6,087 bases of DNA from an uncultured Mycoplasmataceae bacterium (GCA_949290035.1 CASEQO010000029.1:1-6087), one strand, 5' to 3'. Counted from the first letter of the stretch, positions 1-6,070 are shown. Notes: generated from the letters alone by a model not told the origin. Numbers and translations: made by a program.

Positions 1-1
1 A

Positions 2-157
2 AATGTAGCAGAAATTATTATTGAAAACGTTTACACACAAATTAAAGTAGAAAATAGATCATATGAAAGATGTGAAAGATGTTGAAATAATTATAAACAA
101 ATATATGATAAGCAAAATCAAATTTGTAAGCGTTGTAAAAATACTTTAAATATATAG
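2..157 (+). CDS. ileS: Isoleucyl-tRNA synthetase, C-terminal end (partial)
   Basis: This is the last 51 codons of a gene that begins before the window, ending at a TAG stop. The visible part carries a four-cysteine zinc finger: Cys24-Glu-Arg-Cys27-Trp, a 14-residue gap, then Cys42-Lys-Arg-Cys45. This CERCW...CxRC arrangement is the hallmark of the zinc-binding tail of bacterial isoleucyl-tRNA synthetase, the enzyme that charges tRNA-Ile with isoleucine in the cytoplasm. In that family the tail helps bind the tRNA. The tryptophan of the motif is encoded by TGA, so code 4 is required to read through to the tag stop. The next gene starts 12 nt downstream, so the two are probably cotranscribed. 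The only alternative would be another FPG/IleRS-type finger protein, which is unlikely given the CERCW signature. Confidence 0.9.
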
Positions 158-169
158 GAGTAAATATAT

Positions 170-973
170 ATGTCATATACATTAAAAACTGATTTATATC
201 CATATTATCAATTTAAACCTGCTTCAAAAAAAGCTAAAGGTGATATATTTTTTATTCATGGATATGCAGTAAATTCTAATTATCACAATTATTTTTCAGA
301 TCTATTAGAAGATTATAATTATTATGCAGTTGAACATGCAGGTCATGGAATAACACCATTAAAAAACAAAAAACAATTAAATCCTTATTCTTATGCAAAA
401 GAAGTTGCTGAATTAATTAAACAATTAAATTTAAAAGATATTATTTTAATTGGCCATTCTATGGGCGGCGGAATAGCTGTTATGGTTTCTCAAATGATAC
501 CAGATTTAATTAAGAAAATGATTATAGTAACTCCTATGAATTCAAAAGGAACTACTAAAGTATTTAATTTCTTATTTAAATTTAATCCTAAAACACCAAA
601 GCAAATTGATAAGTTTTATAACATCATAATGCACCATTACTATAGTGATACTTCTAAAGTAACACAAGAAGAAAAAGATCATGTTATGAAAATTCAAAAA
701 GAATATAAAAAGAATTTCAAAAAATTAAAATGACAAATGGCTTCAATTAAAAATTTATCAATATTAAAGAAAAATGAAAAGAACTTAAAAGTTCCTACAT
801 TATTAATAGTAGGTAAAGGTGATGGTTGTATTAACCACAAAACAACATCTAAAAATTTTAAAAAGAAAAATGAGAATATTAAAATACATACATTTGAAAA
901 TGCAGGACATATTCCGTTTTTAGAAATTACAAATGATTACTATAATTTAATAATGAATTTTATAAATGAATAA
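170..973 (+). CDS. Alpha/beta hydrolase (monoacylglycerol lipase / lysophospholipase-like)
   Basis: A 267-residue serine hydrolase, a normal length for this fold. TGA at 731-733 encodes Trp188; with the standard code the gene would seem broken into two pieces (187 and 78 residues), but it is intact under code 4. The complete catalytic set is visible: the oxyanion His30-Gly31, the nucleophile elbow Gly-His-Ser97-Met-Gly-Gly, a likely acid Asp218 in the GKGDG strand end, and His247 in AGHIPF. A basic cap region lies between about residues 125 and 190. There is no signal peptide, so it is probably cytoplasmic or peripheral to the membrane. The GHSMGGG elbow and layout resemble monoglyceride lipase/lysophospholipase and proline iminopeptidase-like esterases; the real substrate is unknown. 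A GGAG ribosome site (157-160) overlaps the ileS stop and sets the start. The 3' end overlaps the channel gene by 8 nt, suggesting coupled translation. Confidence 0.88.
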
Positions 974-1832
974 ATATATAGCTTGAGGAGATATTAATAT
1001 AAGCATTGATGATACTTCATATGTTTTTATAACTTCATTTGGAGAATTCATAGGAATGTTTATATTTTTATTTTTTCTATGTGCTTGTATTTGTAATTTC
1101 AAATTAAAATCATTTCAATATAAAAGCAATCCTACAGGATGAATAGTATTAGCAATATCATTAGGATTATTTATTGGATTAATTACTTGTGTAGGTATGC
1201 AAGTAGGAATCTTTAGTGCAATATATGGTAAAGCAAATAATATTCCTTATGATGAATTAATTACTTTCACACAAAGTAATTTAAACCCTGTATTTGTTAT
1301 AATTGGAATGATAAAAGGAAGTAATTTGAGTGATGGATATATACCAATAGGTAATGGAATAATGTATTTGTTATTTGAATTACTTGGTGGGATGTGTGCT
1401 GGTTTTTTAGTTAGTTTTCTTTTTAATAAACAAATAAAAGATAATAAAGATTTTGCAATATTAAGATCTTGTTATTATACATCTCCAAACATTAAAAATA
1501 CTACACTTAATTTATCTAGTGAAATATTTGGTACTTTTATTTTGGTAATATCAATAATTGCATTAAATTATTTTACAAATAGCAATAATGCTATTATTAG
1601 AAATTTAATTATATCCATAATAGTATTAGGTATAGGGTATGGTATAGGTAATTTAACAAGTTACGCTTTAAACCCATTTAGAGATTTATCATTAAGATTA
1701 GTTTATTTTATTTTGTATAGAAAAATAGATGTTAAATCTAAAAGTGATTGATCATATAGTTATGTTCCTGTATTAGGACCAATTATTGGAGGAATAGTTG
1801 GATTGATTATAATGCCAGGGTTTTTATATTAA
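966..1832 (+). CDS. MIP-family channel, divergent aquaglyceroporin (GlpF-like)
   Basis: A 288-residue membrane protein read through three TGA codons (Trp7, Trp59 and TGA at 1749-1751). TM1 (about residues 20-44) holds the MIP glutamate pattern GEFIG. The fourth helix repeats it as SSEIFGTF (Glu186). The two half-helices are NLNPV (107-109) and ALNPFRDLSLRL (236-238, with the selectivity arginine Arg239 kept). The C-terminus, VPVLGPIIGG then MPG, is typical of the family. MIP channels pass water, glycerol or other small neutral solutes across the membrane. Oddities: both NPA motifs have lost their alanine (NPV and NPF), and the stretch between TM2 and the first half-helix appears about 20-25 residues longer than in E. 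coli GlpF. The chosen start is the ATG overlapping the hydrolase stop; the next ATG (1056) would cut into TM1. An alternative is a non-ATG start near 999 behind GAGGAG. Solute specificity is uncertain. Confidence 0.82.
985..990 (+). promoter_or_regulatory. Shine-Dalgarno-like GAGGAG inside the channel gene start
   Basis: GAGGAG lies just after the end of the hydrolase gene, within what would be codons 7-9 of the channel gene if ATG 966 is the start. It is followed 8 nt later by an in-frame ATA (999) and by ATT (1005), both permitted but rare starts in code 4. Either this is a true ribosome site for a non-ATG start, or it is a chance match encoding Trp-Gly. I prefer ATG 966, which keeps the ordinary start codon and overlaps the upstream stop, but its own ribosome site is weak. 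Confidence 0.35.
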
Positions 1833-1843
1833 AATTAGAATTT

Positions 1844-1876
1844 AAAATACTAGTTATTAAACTAGTATTTTTATTT
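1844..1876. terminator. Hairpin terminator after the channel gene
   Basis: A perfect 11-bp stem, AAAATACTAGT (1844-1854) with ACTAGTATTTT (1861-1871), and a 6-nt loop, run into T-rich sequence. It lies 11 nt after the channel stop codon, so it would end the ileS-hydrolase-channel transcript. The left arm is also A-rich, so it could act on the minus strand, where it would sit just after the decayed reading frame ending at 1871. Confidence 0.75.
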
Positions 1877-2005
1877 ATTAGAAACAGCTATAAATCCCTT
1901 TTTAATATATGCTTTGTTTTGTATTTCATCTACAATTATTTTAGAAGCATCTTTATATGTTAAATAACTATTATTTTCATAAAATGAAAATATAATTAGA
2001 ATATT
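1871..2005 (-). pseudogene. Decayed minus-strand fragment, possibly PTS EIIA N-terminal piece
   Basis: On the minus strand an open frame of 44 codons ends in TAA at 1871-1873. It has no ATG or other convincing start and no ribosome site, and stops lie just upstream in the same frame (2006-2008 and 2012-2014). Its last 30 residues read like real protein: TYKDASKIIVDEI followed by QNKAYIKKGFIAVSNK. This resembles the first helix of type-2 (fructose/mannitol) PTS EIIA domains, where a helix is followed by a G-Y-V-K-x-x-[FY]-x-x-A-[VL] pattern and then a Glu before the phosphorylated His. Here the frame stops before that His, so it could not act as EIIA. I read it as the stump of a degraded gene; the family assignment comes from pattern memory and is weak. 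Confidence 0.35.
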
Positions 2006-2030
2006 TTATAACTATTTAACATAAAAAGAT
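1949..2030. repeat. Nested inverted repeat (about 82 nt)
   Basis: The outer arms at 1949-1966 and 2013-2030 are reverse complements at 17 of 18 positions. Inside them lies a second perfect inverted repeat, TATTTTCAT (1972-1980) and ATGAAAATA (1984-1992), around a 3-nt loop. The left arm belongs to the EIIA-like remnant. The structure has no T-run suited to a terminator, and it is long for chance even in AT-rich DNA. Confidence 0.6.
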
Positions 2031-2132
2031 TTATTTCCAATATAAATTCTTTAAAAGAATATGGTATAAAATACAATAAATAATTTATATTTTTAGTAAA
2101 TTTTGAAAAAAAATTTTTCATTTTTAAAAAAA

Positions 2133-2162
2133 TTGCTTTTATATATTAATGGGGGGTATATT
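2133..2162 (+). promoter_or_regulatory. Candidate promoter with a G6 tract in its spacer
   Basis: TTGCTT (2133-2138) and TATATT (2157-2162) are separated by 18 nt and lie upstream of the 69-residue gene on the same strand. The six guanines at 2151-2156 directly abut the -10 box. Other AT-rich matches exist (for example TATATT at 2142-2147), so the exact promoter is uncertain. Confidence 0.3.
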
Positions 2163-2178
2163 TAGATATATTTCCCCC
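2151..2178. repeat. G6/C5 hairpin upstream of the small gene
   Basis: Six guanines (2151-2156) and five cytosines (2174-2178) flank an AT core and can pair as a GC clamp of 5 bp, plus an A/T stem of 4 bp broken by a G-T and a T-T pair. Such G and C runs stand out sharply in this sequence. It is not followed by a T-run, so it is not a standard terminator. It could be an operator, a leader RNA structure or part of a promoter. Confidence 0.55.
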
Positions 2179-2209
2179 AAATAATTAATAATTTTATAAA
2201 ATCAATTAT

Positions 2210-2214
2210 GGAGG
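2210..2214 (+). promoter_or_regulatory. Strong ribosome binding site GGAGG
   Basis: GGAGG sits 9 nt before the ATG at 2224 and is the strongest Shine-Dalgarno match upstream of an ordinary ATG in the window. It is the main evidence that the 69-residue frame, whose second and third codons are both TGA, is a real gene. Confidence 0.75.
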
Positions 2215-2223
2215 CAAAATTTT

Positions 2224-2433
2224 ATGTGATGAAATATATCAATAGGAGCTAGTATGTTATTAAGCTCGTTTTCTTCTTTTCTTGGAAATATGTTTAATAT
2301 AGGAAGATCTAGTAAATCTAGTAGTAATAGTTCAAGTAATGGAGGTAATAGTAATTACATCCCTGTAGATACAGTTAGAGAAACATTTAGAGTTTCTAAA
2401 TATCCATCTAAAACTACAATGGGATTCTATTAA
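2224..2433 (+). CDS. Small 69-residue protein starting Met-Trp-Trp, unrecognised
   Basis: I do not recognise this protein. The reading frame is real only under code 4: the ATG is followed at once by two TGA codons (Trp2, Trp3). Support comes from the GGAGG site 9 nt upstream and a strong terminator 10 nt after the stop. Residues 1-27 are rich in Trp, Ile, Leu, Met and Phe on one helical face and Ser/Gly/Asn on the other, suggesting a membrane-associated amphipathic helix. There are no basic residues before it, so it is not a classical signal peptide, and no lipobox Cys is present. Residues 29-44 are a Ser/Asn/Gly linker. The C-terminal 25 residues, YIPVDTVRETFRVSKYPSK then TTMGFY, look like a short conserved domain. 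It is probably a single-gene transcript. Possible roles include a membrane peptide, phage-derived protein or surface protein; none is demonstrated. Confidence 0.7.
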
Positions 2434-2443
2434 TATACATAAT

Positions 2444-2488
2444 AAAAAATCTTTATAGGTTAATTAATATTCCTATAAAGATTTTTTT
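2444..2488. terminator. Bidirectional terminator between convergent genes
   Basis: A perfect 16-bp stem, AAAAAATCTTTATAGG (2444-2459) with its complement at 2472-2487, and a 12-nt loop. A run of seven T follows on the plus strand and a matching run of A precedes it, giving U-tracts in both directions. It can therefore end both the 69-residue gene and the helicase. The right arm reaches into the helicase TAA stop codon (2487-2489). Confidence 0.9.
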
Positions 2489-3656
2489 ATTTAAATACTA
2501 ATGATTTTTTAGCTTGTTTATTAGATTTAGTTTTTATTTTGTGTTCTTTAACATTTTTGGGATACTCAATTTTTATTTTCGAATTTGTTTTTTTCTGTAT
2601 TTCTTTTAATAAATTAATATCTTGTTTTAAAATTATTGATATTGCTGTTCCTGATTTACCTATTCTTCCAGTTCTTCCTATTCTATGAATATATGTTTGT
2701 ATATCATTGGTTGAACCATAATTTATTACTAATTCCAAGTTGTTTATATCAATACCTCTAGAAGCAACATCTGTAGCTACTAGATAGTCTATTTGATAAT
2801 TAATAAATTTTTTTATAGCATTTTGTCTTGAAGTTTGTTTTCTATCTGAATGTAATGCTTCTACTTTATATTTAAATTTAGTTAATAGATATGATAATTC
2901 TTTTGCTTCTTTTATAGTTCTAGTAAAAATAATAGCTTGTTTATTATAATTATTTTTGATTACTGTAAGTAATTGATTAAATTTATCTTTTTTATCTACA
3001 ATATATGCTATTTGTTGGATATCTGGCTTATTATTTTCACAATTAATATTTACTTGTTCAAAGTTAGCTACATATTTTTTTATAAAGTCCATACAGTTAC
3101 TAGAGATAGTTGCTGAAAATAAAGCTATTTTACTTTTTGACATATTTATTGATGAAATGATTTTATTTAAGTCTTTTAAAAATCCCATATTAATCATCTC
3201 ATCTGCTTCATCTAGAACTATATAATCTATGTTTTCAAAAGATAAATATTTTTTGTTGTATAAATCAATTAGTCTTCCTGGAGTTCCAATTAAGATATTG
3301 GGATTTTGATTAATTGTTCTTATTTGTCTATCAAACCCTACACCACCATAAAATAAACCAACAACAATATTAGTTCCTTTTGTTAATTGTTTAGTATTTT
3401 CAAAAATTTGATTAGCTAAGTCTCTTGTTGGAGAAATAATTAAAACTTTTGAAAAATTATTATTAATTAAATTTGTAATAATAGGAGAAATAAAAGCTAC
3501 TGTTTTTCCACTTCCTGTTTGCGACATAGCAATCAAGTTACTTTTATTTAAAATTAGTGGTATTGTTTTGATTTGAATATCTGTTGGTTTATTTATGCCT
3601 ATTCTATTTAAATTTTCTATTACTCTAGAATTTACATTTAAATTTTTAAAATTCAT
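2487..3656 (-). CDS. DEAD-box RNA helicase
   Basis: A 389-residue ATP-dependent RNA helicase of the CshA/DeaD type, acting in the cytoplasm on RNA unwinding in ribosome assembly, mRNA decay or cold adaptation (family knowledge). All core motifs are visible in order: Q motif (GINKPTDIQ, about 20-28), motif I SQTGSGKT (45-52), Ia PTRDLA (76-81), Ib TPGR (125-128), II DEAD (149-152), III SAT (181-183), IV IIFTRT (242-247), V ATDVASRGID (294-303) and VI HRIGRTGR (324-331). Both RecA domains are thus complete. The tail after about 360 is short and Lys-rich, so it lacks a long accessory RNA-binding domain. It contains no Trp. The start is backed by GGAG on the minus strand (3665-3668), 8 nt before the ATG. 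A TTGTGT/TATAAA pair 17 nt apart lies close upstream but would give a very short leader. I cannot tell which paralogue (cshA, cshB, deaD) it is. Confidence 0.95.
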   Translation of the reverse strand: MNFKNLNVNSRVIENLNRIGINKPTDIQIKTIPLILNKSNLIAMSQTGSGKTVAFISPIITNLINNNFSKVLIISPTRDLANQIFENTKQLTKGTNIVVGLFYGGVGFDRQIRTINQNPNILIGTPGRLIDLYNKKYLSFENIDYIVLDEADEMINMGFLKDLNKIISSINMSKSKIALFSATISSNCMDFIKKYVANFEQVNINCENNKPDIQQIAYIVDKKDKFNQLLTVIKNNYNKQAIIFTRTIKEAKELSYLLTKFKYKVEALHSDRKQTSRQNAIKKFINYQIDYLVATDVASRGIDINNLELVINYGSTNDIQTYIHRIGRTGRIGKSGTAISIILKQDINLLKEIQKKTNSKIKIEYPKNVKEHKIKTKSNKQAKKSLVFK

Positions 3657-3735
3657 AATTTTTACTCCATTTTATAAAATAGATTTATAATAAACACAAT
3701 TATTATAATTATAATTTCATTATATAGAGGATATA
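3657..3735. promoter_or_regulatory. Divergent promoter region, helicase / MATE-like gene
   Basis: A 79-nt, almost pure AT gap between two divergently read genes. On the plus strand TATAAT occurs at 3686-3691, 3704-3709 and 3710-3715, each a possible -10 box for the membrane protein gene, but no good -35 box is seen. On the minus strand TTGTGT and TATAAA 17 nt apart could serve the helicase. The palindrome ATTTTATAAAAT at 3669-3680 also occurs at 2191-2202. The plus-strand gene has AGAGGA about 6 nt before its ATG. Confidence 0.5.
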
Positions 3736-5664
3736 ATGCATTCAATGTTAAATCAAGAACAAAAACATTCAATAGTGCTATGAAATAGAAAAACGAATAA
3801 AGCATATAAAAAAAGAGAGAACATTTTTACTTTCGTACTATTCTCTTTTTTAAATTCATTTTTTCCTATTTTTTTGTGTATGATATCTGCTTTGATTCCA
3901 GAATATGGCGCTCAAGCAGTTATGGCTGTTGGATTTGTTTCTCCTTTTCAATTAGGTTTTATGCAATTAGGTGTAAGTTTTGCTACATGATGTTTTTATA
4001 GTATTATAAAAAAGATAAGACAAAGTAGATCAAGTATTGCTAAAATTGAATTTAATGCAACCCTATCATCATCAGTATATCTTTCCATATTTATGGGGAT
4101 AATACTTACAGTTTTTTATGTGGTATGTTCTTATTTGTATATGTATTTTTCATGTAATAGACCAAATACACAATTAACATTAGAATATGGATACAATTTT
4201 ATCTTTACTTCAATTCCTTATATTTTATTAATATGTTTAAAATCAATTTTAGTATTATATGTTTTTTATCATAAAAAATCATATTCAATATATTTTGAAA
4301 TTTTCTTTACAATATTTAGTTTATTGTTTTCATTTTTATTATCAGTATTAACAAATATTAACACATATGGAGTTGGTGCTGGTGAGTCAATAGTAATGAT
4401 TTTATATATTGTATTTTTATTAATATTTATTAATACAAAATTAAAATTTAAATTTTATAAATTATCTCTATCTCAAATAAAATCATTATTTAGTAATTTT
4501 AAATTTGTTTTAAAAGATTCTGCAGCAAGTATTTCTATGGCTTTTTTTAAAGGGCTAGCATTACTTTTATTAGGTATTATAATAACTACTGATTTAAAAG
4601 ACTTTGTGCCTTTATCTTTTCAAATGGCAAGAGTTTTGTGATTTAATTTAATGTATTGTTTGCCTTTTATAGGTATAGGTGTTGCAAATGCAATAGAGTT
4701 TAGTGATATCTATGTAACAAGAGAAACTTTAGAATTAAATTCAGAAATTAGAATAAGATATTGAAAATATTTAATTATATCTATGTTAATAACAACTGGG
4801 TTATGTGTTGGGTTTACTTATTTAATTAATCCATTAACATCACTTTATATTATGAATAATGGATTAGTTGTAGAAATGGTACCTCCTTTTCAAGGTTCAA
4901 TTCCAGTTAATAGATTAACAGGAAAACCAATTATTGATTTATCTAATATTAATAATTTACCTCCAAGAGTTCTTCCTCAAATTCCAATAGACTTAATAAA
5001 TGCAGTTAAAACAAATGATACAAATCTTATACAAACAGAATTAGAAAAATGAATTCAGACACCTGAAATGAAGCAATGAAAAGATTGAATAGAAAATACT
5101 AATTTAAAAGATTTTAAGTTATGATTTATAACTCATATTGATAAAATATTTAGTCAAACTCATACTACAGAACAACAATTCTTAATTGATTTAAAAGATT
5201 GATATGTAAATTATATTCAATACACATCATTAGATGTGAATGTAATATCAAATTTATTGTTATACAATACTCAAAAACAAATAAATGAATCTACATCAAT
5301 TTTAGTTCATGTATTAGATCACAAAGCATATGCATATATTTATATATGTGTTTATTCAATATTATGTGTTGGTTGAACAATTTTATTGCCTGCAATGAGA
5401 GGTGTAAAAATTAAGAGATTACCTCAATGATTTGTGTGTTTAGTGTATGCTTTAGCAATTGGTTTTGTTGTATCATTTGGAGTAATATTTTCATTGTATT
5501 TTGATAAATTGTGACCAAATGCTACCAATTATTTCAAATATATGGATGCTTGAACATTCCCACTATTTGCAATAGCTTCAATAGTTTCTTTATATTTTTG
5601 AGTAAAATGAATTATTATTAATATAAAGCAACATAAAATATCAAAAAATAATATGTATGTTTAA
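3736..5664 (+). CDS. MATE/MOP-like 12-helix membrane protein with large extracellular insertion
   Basis: A 642-residue protein read through 15 TGA (Trp) codons; under the standard code only fragments appear. The N-terminus is basic and cytoplasmic. I place twelve membrane helices near 31-54, 61-91, 110-137, 150-178, 184-205, 214-233, 262-286, 299-322, 345-368, 531-553, 563-588 and 603-628. Basic loops (92-103, 179-182, 235-245, 339-344, 555-561 and the tail) all fall on the inside, which supports this topology. GAQAVMAVGFVSPF in helix 2 and YGVGAGESI at the helix 5/6 turn resemble MATE transporters, which export drugs or other solutes by Na+ or H+ exchange, or the related MOP flippases. MATE proteins are usually about 450 residues; the excess is a hydrophilic, Trp-containing block at about 372-529 between helices 9 and 10, predicted outside. 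The start follows AGAGGA. Family assignment is moderate; substrate unknown. Confidence 0.75.
3809..3851 (+). other. Terminator-like hairpin inside the 5' end of the MATE-like gene
   Basis: AAAAAAGAGA (3809-3818) and TCTCTTTTTT (3842-3851) are perfect reverse complements around a 23-nt loop, 73 nt into the coding region. The right arm ends in a T-run. It could act as an attenuator, or merely reflect Lys/Arg codons facing Phe/Leu codons. I favour chance or weak function because of the long loop. Confidence 0.3.
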
Positions 5665-5687
5665 GATTTAAAATTTGGAGATATTCT

Positions 5688-6038
5688 ATGAAAATAAAAT
5701 ATATTCCAGGAACATATCCAGTTCCAATGTTAATGTATTATAGAGAAGTTAATAAATTAACTTTTGAAGAAATTAAAAAATATGATCCAATTTTAATAAT
5801 TGGAGAGTTTACAAATCAATATAGTCATATATGAAATATGGGAAGTTATATAATATACGATGACTCATCTTTAGAAGTTAAATCATCAGCTATTGGTAAT
5901 TTTGCTAATTTTGTTTGATTATTAAGAATAATAGCTAAAGAATTAGTTATTGAAATTGATGAAGATTCTTGATTAAAAATTTTAAATCAAGAAGAAGGAA
6001 AATCATTTGCAAAAGAATTTCAAATAATTTCTAAATAA
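5688..6038 (+). CDS. Uncharacterised 116-residue protein downstream of the MATE-like gene
   Basis: I do not recognise this gene. It is read under code 4 through three TGA codons (Trp49, Trp77, Trp95), which explains why standard-code reading misses it. GGAG at 5677-5680 lies 7 nt before the ATG, and the gene starts 23 nt after the MATE-like stop, so the two are probably one operon. It has no signal peptide and no clear membrane helix. It reads as a small mixed alpha/beta cytoplasmic protein: strand-like segments around 34-40 (DPILIIGE) and 53-58, a hydrophobic helix about 70-85 (GNFANFVWLLRIIAK), an acidic patch EIDEDSW (89-95) and a final charged helix. Features near the start include PGTYPVP (7-13). 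Function unknown; a partner or regulator of the transporter is conceivable but unsupported. Confidence 0.8.
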
Positions 6039-6046
6039 AAACTTGT

Positions 6047-6070
6047 AAATAAAATATTATATTTTTATTT
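6047..6070 (+). terminator. Weak AT-only terminator-like hairpin
   Basis: AAATAAAATA (6047-6056) can pair with the segment 6060-6070 with one bulged T around a 3-nt loop, starting 8 nt after the last stop codon. The stem has no G-C pair and the surrounding DNA is nearly pure AT, so this may be chance. No gene start is visible in the remaining bases to the window end. Confidence 0.25.

Larger units (their letters stand above)
1833..2223. other. Gene-poor intergenic region
   Basis: About 390 nt with no intact gene on either strand. From left to right it holds the hairpin terminator (1844-1876), the minus-strand EIIA-like remnant (1871-2005), a nested inverted repeat (1949-2030), A- and T-tracts with a small palindrome TGAAAAA/TTTTTCA (2104-2120), a G6/C5 hairpin (2151-2178) and the leader of the 69-residue gene. 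Multiple stops in all frames between about 2006 and 2150 fit decayed DNA. I see no tRNA-like fold, DnaA-box cluster or recognisable riboswitch. Confidence 0.7.

Noticed and set aside
731..736. Apparent frameshift or split of the hydrolase into two genes
   Set aside because: The break is a single in-frame TGA, which is Trp in this organism; the catalytic Asp and His lie in the second part in the same frame, so the gene is whole.
1197..1751. A 184-residue channel protein starting at ATG 1197
   Set aside because: This start would lose TM1 and TM2 with the conserved GEFIG motif; the frame is open upstream through TGA codons to ATG 966, and it continues past TGA 1749 to TAA 1830.
1949..2030. CRISPR or insertion-sequence end
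   Set aside because: There is one inverted pair only, no regularly spaced direct repeats, and no transposase or cas gene in the window.
2104..2125. Rho-independent terminator at TGAAAAA/TTTTTCA
   Set aside because: Only 7 bp with one G-C pair, in A/T tracts where such pairs arise by chance, and no gene ends just upstream on either strand.
1833..2223. Replication origin
   Set aside because: AT-rich with repeats, but I see no cluster of DnaA boxes (TTATCCACA-like) and neither dnaA nor dnaN nearby.
4093..5052. Two or more separate small membrane proteins
   Set aside because: They share one frame with everything from ATG 3736 to TAA 5662, interrupted only by TGA codons, and together make a coherent 12-helix protein.
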